Positions 43,551 to 55,352 of a stretch of 64,000 nucleotides of DNA are shown here, in pieces. Every line of letters begins with the position of its first letter. Position 1 is the first letter of the stretch. The position numbers and the translations under genes are program-made. Under the pieces are notes generated by a model. The model was given only the letters and a program-made list of their open reading frames with translations, made no database searches and was not told the origin of the DNA. The stretch comes from Bubalus kerabau (lineage: Eukaryota; Chordata; Mammalia; Artiodactyla; Bovidae): NCBI RefSeq assembly GCF_029407905.1, contig NC_073643.1:32994501-33058500 (forward strand), written 5' to 3'.

Positions 43551-45699
43551 ATTTTTTAAAAATCTTCTAAGTCAGGATCAGAGTATTTACATGAAATGTA
43601 AATGAAATGTCATGAAAGAGTTGAATTGAATAGAAACTCAATATACATACATTTTTGTCCCCTCTTCTCACTCAAGTAAATTGAATAAAACTGATGAAAT
43701 ACCAGGTCACCAAAAACCACATCTCAGTTTATTTCTTACCAGACACTTCAGCACAAAACCCGGCCTCCAATTTCTACTCTGTGAATGTTTTAGGAGTTAG
43801 AAAGCAGAGACTAAATAAGTGAATTTACAGAATTTCATCAGCACACATCCTGTAAAAAAGAGATGGGAAGGAAACAGAATCAGATAAATATTTAAAGTTA
43901 TTTAAACCTCCTACATAATGTTGCGAGCCTCTTTCCATTATGGAAACCCAAGTAGCATAGGTAAAGGGAACTTATAGATTCTCATATCTAGGATCTCCAA
44001 AATTAGATGAGTTTCAGGAGTAAGTGAATCCAGGCACTCAAATGACAAAGTCAATGCCCAGCTTTGATGGTTATTTGGCTCCCTGTTTTAGTTTTATTCT
44101 CAGATTTTTATACAAGGCAAGAAAGGTAACTTTTTTCAGTTATCTTCAACCTCACAAAAGAGGAGAGAACTCTCACTTTCAGGGAACAACCTGACTGGTA
44201 CTACCTGATTCTTAGAGCTATCCCACAAAACACCACCATGGCTGGGTTTTACAGGATGTGGGTTACCATGTCTCTGCACGGAAGTGGGATGGACAAGACC
44301 ATTCCACTCAAACTATGGGGAACAGGTCTTCTTTTGGAAAGTGGGGTTCTCTTCCCTGAAAAAAAAAAGGTAAACGGATCCCGGAAAGACAAAAGAATTG
44401 GATATTCATGCAAATAATTATTTTTAATTTCCTTTCTTTTAGGATTATCCAGTTCAATTCAAAGTCCTCTGGAAGACCCTGGTAGGTTCATTTGATTTCT
44501 TTGTAATAGCTTCCTGTACTAGATAACGGGCACTTTGGGTGTAATGTGTTAAGGGAAGGACTCCATCTTTGTCAGTGTCCACAGTATAGTGGCCACAGCA
44601 CTGGCATACACAGCATCACACACCTGCATTATTCAACGTACACCACAATCATTTTTTTTTCCTTGAAGGTGCTTATAAGCCTATCTCTACATACATGTTA
44701 TATAACAAAAGTTGAAAAATCATGTTCTCATTTATACATTACGCTGATTCAGAGTCTTCCTATTTAAGACCCTGTGTTTAGCTTTAAGGGATGAAAAAAA
44801 GCTCAGTCTCTGTCCTTGAAGGATTGAGCAACTTCTCTAAGAAATCACTTTAAGCTAGAATTAGCCAAGAGGACCCCATGTATAACTAACATTTGAGCTG
44901 GGTTTGGGGGGATAAGTAGAAGTTTCACTGTTAGGCATGTACAAAGAAGCCAAGACAGAAAATGTGAAATGTGATTTCTCATTTAGTTAAAAGATGACAC
45001 AGATAAATGGGGAATAAATAGCAAGGGGGCTTTTAAACATTCAGCAATGAAAGTCTGCCTAATATGTCATGGTGCTCCTGTAGGAGGCTATACTGGGCCA
45101 CAGTCCTCTAGGAAGAGGTTGGGCTAAATGAACAAGACATATTAATGAGGGAAGAAAAAGCCAGCATCACATTAACAAATGCAGTATGGCCCATTTACAT
45201 TAAGTAAGCATCAGACATGTATATGTTCATCAATTTAGATGAAAAATCTAGAAAAGAGTTATCCCCAACCGAAAATAGGAACCACCTCCATAAAGAGTAG
45301 TAAGAATGAAGCAGCAGGGGTGAAGTGAGAATTTTGCTTTTCTTTTACACTTCCATATCGCTTGAGCTCTTTTTTTTCCACAATAAAATTGTAACTATGT
45401 GTTGCTTGCTTAAAGTATAAATATTATTTATATAAAAGGGAGTTTTGATTAAAATAAGGGTCAAAAAAAAAACACTGGCAGGATAAGAAGTGTGGACTTG
45501 AAAGAATTACAGTTCTTGTTAGTTTTGGTTGTCATTAGGGCAGGTAGCTAAAAACCCGAGCTATACATTAGGAAGAATAACATTTGGTAGATGGGAATAT
45601 CATTAAGCCAATCAACAGATAGGCAGGTAGAACTCTTTGGAAGTCATTACATAGATAAACACATATTTTTTGTAAATGCGTATATAAATTAAACAAATA
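43551..45699. other. Mostly unique sequence with two weak exon-like spots
   Basis: Possible splice-bounded 39-bp segments lie at 43740-43778 (minus; CACAG acceptor, CTG|GTAAGA donor, phase 0 open frame) and 44443-44481 (plus; acceptor CCTTTCTTTTAG, donor CTG|GTAGGT, all frames open). Both are short enough to be chance. Confidence 0.25.
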
Positions 45700-45816
45700 T
45701 ATATACTTTATACTTGAAATATACACATATTTATATACTTGAAACATATACATATTTATATACTTTGAATATATATATTATATATTTGAATATATATATT
45801 ATATATATATATATAT
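45700..45816. repeat. AT-rich minisatellite
   Basis: A unit of about 25-30 bp built on 'tatacttgaaacatatacatattta' repeats three to four times, degrading into (TA)n at 45797-45816. Confidence 0.75.
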
Positions 45817-45817
45817 T

Positions 45818-45936
45818 TGGGGGGCGTGTATAGCGCACACTATGCAGGATCTTACTTTCTCGGCCAGGGATTGAACTCATGTTCCTTGCATTGGAAGTGT
45901 GAAGTCTTAACTACCAAACCACCAGTGAAATCCCAC
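45818..45936 (-). mobile_element. CHR-type tRNA-SINE
   Basis: Antisense 'ctcggccagggattgaactcatgttccttgcattggaagtgtg...ttaactaccaaaccaccagtgaaatccc', the reverse complement of a CHR-type SINE head. It directly follows the minisatellite. Confidence 0.8.
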
Positions 45937-46439
45937 AAATATATTTTATATAGCAGGCTCTTCCAAATATATATAATGAATATATTAAAATGAATAATGA
46001 GGGTTAGGGAGAGAGAAGACAGACTAGTTCTTTTCTGAATATAGTGATTTTAAGATATGCAAGAAATGCCTTTTGGGATGCTTGCTTGGGAAATGTCTTA
46101 AAGACAACATATCTGGATATGGAGGGCACAACAAGAAGAGTCTGATTTCAGTTTAGATGTGGCAGTTATCTACATGAAGAAGAGAGGTGGAGTAATAAAT
46201 GATATGAAAGGTCATCAGGAAATAAATGAGGTCAGCAAGGAAAAGAGTGAATACAGCCTAAAGCAAGGCTTTGAGAAAGATCATCCATTAAGAGAAACAA
46301 TGTACTGGCTCATTCATTCACACTTTTTTTCAAGGATCCTGAGCCTAACACTGTAAGTTTCAAGTATGGAATACAGTGGTGGAAAAATGGCCTAGTGACT
46401 GCCCACAGGCAGCTTCTATCCACTGCAATGCAAACATCC
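45937..46439. other. Unique sequence
   Basis: Nothing recognised. Confidence 0.3.
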
Positions 46440-46645
46440 ACTAACATTAACTGAGCACTTAATGACTTCGCAGTGGCACTGAAGTATCATATCAATCTTT
46501 AGAGCAGTGTTGTCTTATCTCCATTCTATGGATGAAGAAATGAGGCTTGGTGAGGTGGCCAATTTGTACTAAGTCATGCAACTATGAAGTGGCAGGGACT
46601 TGATCTGATGACCAATTGGTCTGCTTCCACAACCCATACACCTGT
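46440..46645 (-). mobile_element. MIR SINE
   Basis: 'actaacattaactgagcac', 'tatctccattctatggatgaagaaatgaggcttgg', 'actaagtcatgcaactatgaagtggcaggg' are antisense MIR. Confidence 0.7.
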
Positions 46646-47320
46646 GTAACACTGTGAAGTGGCCAGCCAAGGGGTCGTAGAAGAAATATCAGAATGGCGG
46701 GGTGGGGGGGTGGGCGGGGGACAACAGCAGCATTCTCTGCTAAAAAAGACAGGGTCAGAGTCATGGGACTGACTAGCCATGTTATCAAGAAGGGAGGAAA
46801 CTGATGAAAGATCATTAATTTGATTATTATAAAGTCATGTATTCATTTATTTTTTCACTCAACCAATATGCATTAAGCAGCTAGCATGTATTACCACAAG
46901 AGCTTTGGAAGATCAGTTTTACTTGGTAGGCATAGAAGCCAATTGTGAAGGATCAAGGAATGAGTAGATAGTAAAATCGCTTGTGCTAAGGACGCCTCTG
47001 AGTAATTGGGTGATGGAAAAATTAGCTTAAGAAGGCTTTTCAGGCTATAGCGTACCTAAGTCAGCCTGCAGAGGCAGGACAGAGTCCGTAGAGAGACTGA
47101 AAATACAGGGAAAGGGGATCATGGTGAATAAAGATGCATCCTGTGGACAGCGGAAGATAAGGAGATGCAAACTCCTGATACAAAGGTCATGTTGAAAAGG
47201 AGAAGGACCCATTTTCCTCTCCTAGGGGAAAAAAGGAAATATAAAGTAAAGGATAAATGTTGCTGCAAAATGCAATAGTAGGACACTGTACCAATAAGAT
47301 TTTATTTGCATATGTTTGGA
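46646..47320. other. Mostly unique; weak L2-like phrase
   Basis: G-rich run at 46694-46720. 'attcatttattttttcactcaaccaatatgcattaagc' near 46842-46880 is faintly L2-like. No gene seen. Confidence 0.3.
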
Positions 47321-47435
47321 CAGCGGTTCTCAACCCTGGCTACATACTAGAATCATCTTGGCAGTTGTTACAAACTGTGATGTTTTAGACTGAACTCCAG
47401 ACCAATTAAATCAGAAAAAAATGTGAGGTTTCTTC
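47321..47435. mobile_element. hAT-type MITE (MER5/MER58-like)
   Basis: 'cagcggttctcaaccctggctacatactagaatcatcttggcag' and 'ctccagaccaattaaatcag' are typical of these MITEs. The exact family is uncertain. Confidence 0.65.
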
Positions 47436-47734
47436 AGGCTGAGGATATCCAAGGCTGTAAAGAGGACTTGGCAAGGTGTGACTAGGTGGACAGAGGGGGG
47501 AGGCATTACTTGAGCAAAATCTGAAAAGCTAGGAACCAATAAAGAAATTAATTTGCCAAAATAAAGTAAGGAAGAACTGGTGGGGTGGGGGCTGCAGAAC
47601 AGAAACCCTGCTATGTGTGTAGATCACAAAGGATCCCTATAAATTTTCAAATTACTGCAAAGCAGACACATGCGCATCCCATTACATACAACCGTAACCT
47701 GTACTAAGCACAGGTCATACCAGTACTACTCTCT

Positions 47735-47815
47735 TTTGTATTTCCAATTTCCATCAAAGTCCCTAGCATGCAGTAGATACTCAACAAACATTAGGTAAAT
47801 GAATGACTTAATAAA
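47735..47815 (+). mobile_element. L2 3' terminus
   Basis: 'aaagtccctagcatgcagtagatactcaacaaacattaggtaaatgaatga' is a clear sense L2 end. Confidence 0.65.
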
Positions 47816-48038
47816 CAAATGTGTAACTCAGATGGCAGCACAACCCTCTCTTCAAGTGTCTAGAGTCCTTGAGAAAAGCAAAATTGTCTCATATTCAATC
47901 CCAACTCGCTCACTGCAAATACCTTCCATGTCTCAGATCTACATGGGGTCTAATAGATTTTTACTAAAGTTTAAAGTAAGAAAACAAAGGGGAGAAGGGC
48001 TTTATCAGCAAAACTTACAAGCAATTTAAAATTTGCTA

Positions 48039-48507
48039 TTTGTTGTTGTTCAGTCGCTCACTTGTGTCTGACTCTTTGCAACCCCATGGACTGCAGCACA
48101 CCAGGCTTCCCTGTCCTTCACCATCTCCTGGAGTTTGTTCAAACTCATGTCCATAGAGTAAATGATGCTATCCAACCATCTCATCTTCTGTTGTCCCCTT
48201 CTCCTCCTGCCTTCAATCTTTCCCAGCATCAGGGTCTTTTCTAATGAGTTGGCTCTTCGCATCAGGTGGCCAAAGTACTGCAGCTTCAGCTTTCTGAAGA
48301 TCAGTCCGTCCAATGAGTGTTCAGGACTGATTTCCTTTAGGATTGACTGGCTTGATCTCCTTGCAGTCCAAGGGCCTCTCAAGAGTTTTCTCCAACACCA
48401 CAGTTCAAAAGCATCAATTCTTCAGCATTCAGCCTTCTTTATGGTCCAACTCTCACATCTATACATGACTACTGGAAAAACCTTAGCTTCGACTATACAA
48501 ACAGCCA
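48039..48507 (-). mobile_element. BovB 3' fragment
   Basis: Antisense, with tail 'gttgttgttcagtcgctcac' at the left and 5' truncation after 'gactactggaaaaaccttagcttcgactatac'. It holds 110 open codons on the minus strand (48050-48382; RGPWTARRSSQSILKEI to KSQTQVSD) and is moderately diverged. Confidence 0.94.
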
Positions 48508-50772
48508 TATTGTTAACTACGTCACTTGGCCATTCTCACTGGCCACTGTTCCATGGTGAGTCCTTACCTCCTGCCACCTTGCTGCACTTTTATTTCCTTC
48601 AAGCTTTACCAGTACCATCCAAATCACAAATTTCACCTGTTCTTATTTAGCACAGTTTAACTATGACTATCTCCTACACCACTTTGAGGGGAACTCACTT
48701 TTAGTATCCAAACTTTCCTAGAATTTTTTTTTTTCACCAAACCAAATGGTAAATATTAACCCTATCCTTTTTAGGGCCCCAAAGTTTTATGGCCAATTAT
48801 GATTTTAAATGGCCATTTCCTCCTTCTTTTCATATAAGAGAATGAATCATCTGGAGAAGACAAATGGAAAACCTCCAACCCAATAATGAATGAGGCCCAA
48901 TGAGAGAATAAATGTTTGTTATTGGAAGTCCATAAAATATGTATATAATTACTGTTGAGAATAATCCTTACTGTCCTTACTGGCGAGTCTCAAAATCAAT
49001 GTCTTTGTCTGTGAATGTCATCGCTGTACCCAGTCACATGAGCAGTGCTGTGAATACAGTGGGCACTCAACACACCAATCATGAGGATAAAGGGTGAAGA
49101 TGAGATACTCTCTGAGATTTTATACCTTATAATAATAGTGGTAATAATAGCTACTTTCTATGTCCAAAGCCGTTTAAAAGCATTAACATTTCACATGGCC
49201 GCATATCCTCAGAAAGCAGATCAATATTTATTCTTCCAAGTGTGTCAAGTACACAATCGGGGCACCTCGAGGTGAAAGCATCACCCTGCCAGTGTCAGCC
49301 TCAGAACTTGGAAATCACATCCCCAGTTCATTATGTCAGAATAATAAAGTGACCCTGGCCGGTTGAATGTATTCATTAATGGCTGAGGAAGGAGAGGGGC
49401 AGCAGGAGCAGACAATAAAGCTTAGGGAACTCAGTGCTAACTAGCCGGCAAGGAAACACTATTATTTAGTATTGCACCAGTTCCAGAAGAGAAACGTACA
49501 CATATACACATACATCAGAGCAGGCGTGTTTAGTCCTTTTCAATGAGAATTTATTTTTTTAATTCCTAGTCCAAGTAATTTTACTACCAATGATTGGATG
49601 GGGTGAGGGATAGTAGGAAGAACTTTCTTCTGAGGTCTCTCTCTCTCTGTGTCTCTGTCCCCTTACTGTGTGTTTTGCTGATTAAGCAAATCAACCTTAA
49701 ATAGTAACTAACCAGAAAAGAACTCCACAAGGTTTCCTTAAGCAGCATCAAAATGACCGTGGCCCATTCTCAGAGCCTATTAAGAGGTAATCAACCAGCA
49801 CGACTAACAAGTCACTCAGCCCAGACTTGCAGAATTTGGCTCTTTTGTTCTGTCAGTTTGAAGAGTGCCCTGCGAGTGATGCAATTTAGAAGGGAGCTCT
49901 TTCAGAGCTTTCACTCAGGAAGGTGCTGGGAGCTCTGAGGGTAGAGCTTAGCTCAGGAAAAGGGAAAGAATGCAAGTCTGCATTGACAACTTGATCCCAG
50001 AGAGAAGCGGCAGGGCTGCTTGTCTGGCGGGTCCTCTGGGTGTGGATGAGGCAGGGGCAGGGAGGAGCCTTCATCTTAAGTGAACGTGTGACTCCAATAT
50101 TAAAAGAACAATTACCTTCCTGCACACCGCTTGCTGTTTGCTACTGCTGTTTCCTTCAATAAAACCTCTTTTCACTTGCCAAAGGGGGCCTGTCAGGCAA
50201 TAATATTTTTCAGGCATGATACACATACTAAAATGCCCTTGTGAGTTTTTAATACATTTACAGTTGATAACAATACGGCTGTTTTGTCAGGAAAGGTAAA
50301 AAAAAAAAGGATTTGTTAAAACTGCAGAGCAATAGCAAGACAGGATGGACCAGTGTTGCTGCACTTCATGCTGCTGGTCCCTCCTAAGGGTCAAGCCAGC
50401 CGCCTGCAAGCAGGGAAAAGGAGCAAAGTGTCACCAGGATGTGGCCTTTTTATTCAAATTGAAGTTCACCTTTTTAATAAAGACCTTTGTGTGTTCAGAT
50501 CCTCTTCTCCCACCTGGGAGGAGGATGATAACACAAGTTAGGTGAGATGTATACACAGCATCCTTATATTTGAATATATATTCGGCCCATGGATTTATCA
50601 ATGGAGCACTGTCTTTATAACTCAAGCAGGATGAAGGGATGGGATGAATTGTTCCCAAAGAGAAACCTCTACTTAAAAGAGATTTCCACCAAAAGACTAG
50701 AATCCTTGACTCATAAATTACAGTTTGCTGTGATCACAGCTCAAGTTTGTTTCATTAAATGAAACTAGACAT
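48508..50772. other. Repeat-poor unique region; possible conserved non-coding DNA
   Basis: About 2.2 kb without recent transposons. The part 49350-50170 is relatively GC-rich for the window. Small (TC)n run at 49638-49650. No splice-bounded coding frame found by eye. Confidence 0.25.
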
Positions 50773-51040
50773 TCAGCTCAGTTCAGTTGCTCAGTCGTGT
50801 CCGACTCTTTGCGACCCCATGAATCGCAGCACGCCAGGCCTCCCTGTCCATCACCAACTCCCGGACTTCACTCAAACTCACGTCCATCGAATCGGTAATG
50901 CCATCCAGCCATCTCATCCTCTGTCGTCCCCTTCTCCTCCTGCCCCCAATCCCTCCCAGCATCAGAGTCTTTTCCAATGAGTCAACTCTTCGCATGAGGT
51001 GGCCAAAGTACTGGAGTTTCAGCTTTAGCATCATTCCTTC
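50773..51040 (-). mobile_element. BovB 3' fragment, young
   Basis: About 270 bp antisense. (CAGTT)-type tail at the left, near-consensus with intact CpGs, truncated at 'cagctttagcatcattcc'. The minus-strand frame (MMLKLKLQYFGHLMRR to KSRTRLSN) is open. Confidence 0.95.
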
Positions 51041-51584
51041 ATTAAGGTATAATAAATAATATAAATAGATAACATCTATCAGTCAATTTCAAGATAGATT
51101 TCTATTGTTATTTTCAAACATCCATTTGGCTAGAGGTTTTAAAAAATGTGTGCGTGTATACATGGACTCATATGTATGAGCCATCAATTATGTGCATAAT
51201 GCTAACAAGCTTGTATAGACTTTGAAAATCAAATAATAGTTCTAGTGGTCAAAAATAAACGTTTTGGTACTACCTCACAAATACATACATATTTTCATGA
51301 AAGGACATACTGGTGAAAAGAATTTCTCTTAAGGGTGAAATGGAGCTTCTACATAAACCTGCAGAATAAAGGGACTTGTCCTGACTGTTGTTAAAATAAT
51401 CCATGGTATTGGTTATTCAACATGGATTACAGGATCTACCAATGGGAGACCATATACAGTTAAGTGGATAGCTACCACGTGTGACAACATGGATGCAAAT
51501 CCTGGCCACACTACTGTTAATTCTATGACCTTAAGTAAAATGTCTCCAACTCTCTGAGCCTCAATTTCTTGACCATTATAGTGC
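51041..51584. other. Unique sequence
   Basis: Nothing recognised beyond a faint MIR-like phrase near 51508-51575 ('cctggccacactac...ctctgagcctcaatttc'). Confidence 0.3.
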
Positions 51585-51594
51585 GATGACTTCT

Positions 51595-51788
51595 GTTGCT
51601 GCTGCTGCTGCTGCTAAGTCGCTTCAGTCGTGTCCGACTCTGTGCGACCCCACAGACGGCAGCCCACCAGGCTGCCCTGTCCCTGGGATTCTCCAGGCAA
51701 GAACACTGGAGTGGGTTGCCGTTTCCTTCTCCAATGCATGAAAGTGAAAAGTGAAAGGGAAGTCGCTCAGTCATGTCCGACTCTTCGA
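51595..51788 (-). mobile_element. BOV-A2 SINE, 5'-truncated, with target-site duplication
   Basis: Antisense (GCT)n end at the left, one full monomer plus the linker and the start of the second, broken at 'catgtccgactcttcg'. The 10-bp repeat gatgacttct at 51585-51594 and 51789-51798 bounds it. CpG-rich, hence young. Confidence 0.95.
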
Positions 51789-52037
51789 GATGACTTCTAC
51801 TGTTATACAATTATATAATACTACAATTATAGTATCTACTAAGTACATTTCATATAGGGGAAAATCAGAAAATAAATATATTGTATTTTGTAGCAATCCT
51901 GGAACTCAATAAATAGTATTTTGATCATAATTACTCAATAATAATTACTTAAACATAGTTATTGATTAACTTACATATGAGTTGTATTCCAAATTAACAT
52001 ATTATTAACCAGATTGATAAACAGTACGTGCTGTAAA

Positions 52038-52284
52038 GTGCTCTTGCCTGGAAAATCCCATGGATGGAGGAGTCTGGTGGGCTGCAGTCCATGGTGTCGC
52101 TAAGAGTTGGACACAACTGAGTGATTTCACTTTCACTTTTCACTTTCATGCATTGGAGAAGGAAATGGCAACCCACTCCAGTATTCTTGCCTGGAGAATC
52201 CCAGGGACGGGGGAGCCTGGTGGGCTGCCGTCTATGGGGTCGCACAGAGTTGGACATGACTGAAGCGACTTAGCAGCAGCAGCA
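52038..52284 (+). mobile_element. BOV-A2 SINE with target-site duplication
   Basis: Slightly 5'-truncated dimer from 'gtgctcttgcctggaaaatcc' to (AGC)n at 52271-52286. The repeat gctgtaaa at 52030-52037 and 52285-52292 flanks it. Confidence 0.93.
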
Positions 52285-52292
52285 GCTGTAAA

Positions 52293-53009
52293 TAATCCCC
52301 AAGTTTCTAGGGCCTAATTTAATAAATGATCTCTCTTGGCCACCCAAAGTTCCATGCAGATAAATATCTGAGTTGCCTTCCACCACACGGTGACTCAGGG
52401 ATCCAAGTTTTTTTCATCCTGTGGCTCTGCCATCCCTATGCGGACCCTCAGAGTTTTCTACTGCATTCTATGCTTAAATCTGTCCAAGAAGTAAAAAAAC
52501 AAACTGTGAAGAATCACAGGGCATATTTTAGGGGACAAACTAGAAGTGAGGCACTTCATTTCTGCCCACATCCCTTTTGCACAGAACCATGTACCTAATG
52601 CAAGGAGGCCAGAAAATGTACTCTGTGTGTCCAGAAAGAAGTAGATTGGGCTCAGCGGACATCCAGTCAGTCTCTGTCAGCAACATAAATCTGTATAAGC
52701 TAAAATCAGTATAATTGAGAGTATTTTCTTTAGCCATATTTGAAGCACTGGGGATACCAATTTATGCAATAAGGAGCTTTCAGAATATACAATGTCCCTA
52801 TTACATGCACTGGTGATGTTGACCGCTAAATTCTTTTATACACTCACCCACTCTCCTTGGCTGTCTCTGAATTTTTTTTTTTCTATCTGCTTCTACTGGC
52901 CTTACTCATCTTTGCTGGTTCTCCTTTTAACATGTGTACCAGAATGCTTGCAATTGAACTTTTTTTTCATAGAAAGTTTTACACTTTTTTCTTTTTTAAC
53001 AAAAGAAAA
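52293..53009. other. Unique sequence
   Basis: A 141-codon frame (52792-53217) is T-rich and runs into an L2-like segment. Not considered a gene. Confidence 0.35.
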
Positions 53010-53275
53010 TGGGCATTCTTCCTATGCTTCCTCAGATTCAGCTCTTGACATCTTCTCTGGGAAGACCTCCACGATGGAGACAGAGCTGGGTACCACTCAC
53101 CAGTATCCCTATAACCTAGGTCAGATCGTTTGTTACATGGAATTACCAGGGTCTCCTGAGTGGAGTCTGCTCTTTGACTGGAAGCAATTTGAAAACAGAC
53201 TTACATCTTTTATCTGAGTTTCTCCTCACCGAGTACAGTATCGTAGCTGTCACAGAGCAGACACTCAACCCCATT
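53010..53275 (+). mobile_element. L2 3' region
   Basis: 'attcttcctatgcttcctcagattcagctcttgacatcttctctgggaagacctcc' and 'gtagctgtcacagagcagacactcaacc' follow sense L2. Diverged. Confidence 0.5.
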
Positions 53276-54056
53276 TAAAAGAAGCAATTAAGGAACTTCG
53301 AGGTATAATTCAGCCTATACATCTCAGTCAATAAAGAAAACCAAAATACAAATAAAACTTCAATCCTATCAGAAGAAGTCATGTAAAAAAATTAATGAGA
53401 AGAATAGACATTTACTTCTATAAAAGTATACAAAACATTTTTTTTCAATTTTCAACATTTAACACCATATTTTTTAAAAAGTAAGCAATTTGAGTATTGC
53501 ACCTGGTTCCAGTAAATTGACTTTGGAAATATTTTTCTTTCCTATGTGTATTCATATACTGTAACTTGAAGGCAGAGAAAAGACAACTCCAAACAAGCCT
53601 ACCAGAGATCCTACTCCCAAAAGTTTTGTGCTATCTTAAAAAAAAAAAAAAAGAGCCATCTCTGAATTTCTAGAAGTGAAACTTTTTTTTTTGAAGGCTA
53701 ATATCAGTTATAAAACATGCAATTTCTTCCGAGATATTAAAAAAATGCTAAAGATAAGTGACTTTTTGAATTAAATTCTAATTAGATTTTTATCAAGATT
53801 TTTTTCATTCATTTACTGTGAAAATAATATAACATTTTCTTCAGTATATTTGCATTATTTTCCATTTGAGATAAGCATTTATCTCTAAAAAAGTAACAAA
53901 ACTCTTTATAACAAAACTTCTAAAACTTAAGGTTAGTATGTTAGTACCTTATTCAGTTCCAAATATATAAATACAAAATATTTCACATGAAATCCAAATA
54001 ATTGTGGTGACCTATTCAAACAGATATCATTACAGTTTCTCCTTTGCATTGCTATA
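53276..54056. other. AT-rich unique sequence
   Basis: A-run at 53638-53652. Nothing else recognised. Confidence 0.35.
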
Positions 54057-54361
54057 GGAGATCAGCCCTGGGATTTCTTTGGAAGGACTGCTGCTAAAGC
54101 TGAAACTCCAGTACTTTGGCCACCTCATGCGAAGAGTTGACTCATTGGAAAAGACTCTGATGCTGGGAGGGATTGGGGGCAGGAGGAGAAGGGGACGACA
54201 GAGGATGAGATGGCTGGATGGCATTACCGACTCGATGGACGTGAGTTTGAGTGAAGTCCGGGAGTTGGTGATGGACAGGGAGGCCTGGCGTGCTGCGATT
54301 CATGGGGTCGCAAAGAGTCGGACATGACTGAGCGACTGATCTGACCTGATCTGATCTGATT
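54057..54361 (+). mobile_element. BovB 3' fragment, young
   Basis: About 300 bp sense BovB from 'ggagatcagccctggg' to a (CTGAT)n tail at 54336-54360. Nearly consensus with intact CpGs and 82 uninterrupted codons (54079-54327). Confidence 0.95.
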
Positions 54362-54424
54362 ATGAATATTAATTATTATATGTACTATGAATATCATTAT
54401 CAGCCTATTTAGTTTACTATATCA

Positions 54425-54622
54425 CAGGCAGGGCACCATAACAATTAAAAGCTCATCTTCTTTTTTGGAAGATTTATACCCAGACTTCCTGAGTATAAAT
54501 CCCAGCTTTGCCATTCACTCTTTGCAATTACCGTTCATGACTTATTTCACCTATCTGTGCCTCAGCCTCCCCATATGTAAAATGCAGATAGCTTAGCCTA
54601 CAGAGCTGTGGTGAGGACAAAG
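54425..54622 (+). mobile_element. MIR SINE
   Basis: 'gactt cctgagtataaatcccagctttgccattcac', 'tgtgcctcagcctccccatatgtaaaatgcagatag', 'agagctgtggtgaggac' are sense MIR. Confidence 0.8.
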
Positions 54623-55352
54623 CTTACTTTCCTTCCAGTTCATCCTCCATACTGGCATTTCTAAGACAAATACATGACCTTGTTTTATTTCTGCTTAAAA
54701 TATTTATATATTTTAAAATATTAAAATTTTTTAATACAGACTATATCCATGTTTGGGGGTAAGGGGTTGGGAATCTATATTATATGTCTGTGTATGGTGC
54801 ATTTCTCCAAAGAAAGGGTCCATATGTTTCCTTGGGATCCATTCCCCTTAAATCAATAACCACTACCCAACGGCCTCAGTCTAAAATCCATAGGTAAACA
54901 TAAAAACTCCACCATAACTCCCCTAATCCTTCTTCTCACTTTTGCTTATTCCTCCCCCATGTTCTTACTATGCTCTGCTAAATACTAGTTTTCACACTTC
55001 TGTGTTTTACAAATTTTTTCTTCTTCCTTGAATATCAATGGCCACCTGGCAACTAAATACTAATTTTTTGAGATCCAGTGAAAACGTCATCTCTTTTAGA
55101 TATCTATCTACGTTACACCAAGCATTATTAAAAATCCCTGAATTTGCATCTGCAGAACTGTGTGCATGCCCCTATCTATTATCCATTTGTCATATGCTAC
55201 TGAAGTCAGCTGAATGCCTGACACTCCACTGAAGGGTAAACTCCGAAGACAGGCAACAGGTCTTATTCATCCTTGTGTATCTACCAACAATGAGTGTATT
55301 GCTAAGTACTATATAAATAACCCATAAATGTTTCTCAAATGAATGAGTGAAT
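54623..55352 (+). mobile_element. L2 LINE fragment
   Basis: Successive sense L2 phrases: 'ccttccagttcatcctccatactgg', 'agatccagtgaaaacgtcatctc', 'caggtcttattcatccttgtgtatctacc', ending 'aaatgtttctcaaatgaatgagtga'. Internal parts are poorly conserved. Confidence 0.55.

Noticed and set aside
52792..53217. 141-codon open frame with apparent hydrophobic segments
   Set aside because: The hydrophobicity comes from T-runs, and the 3' half overlaps an L2-like fragment.
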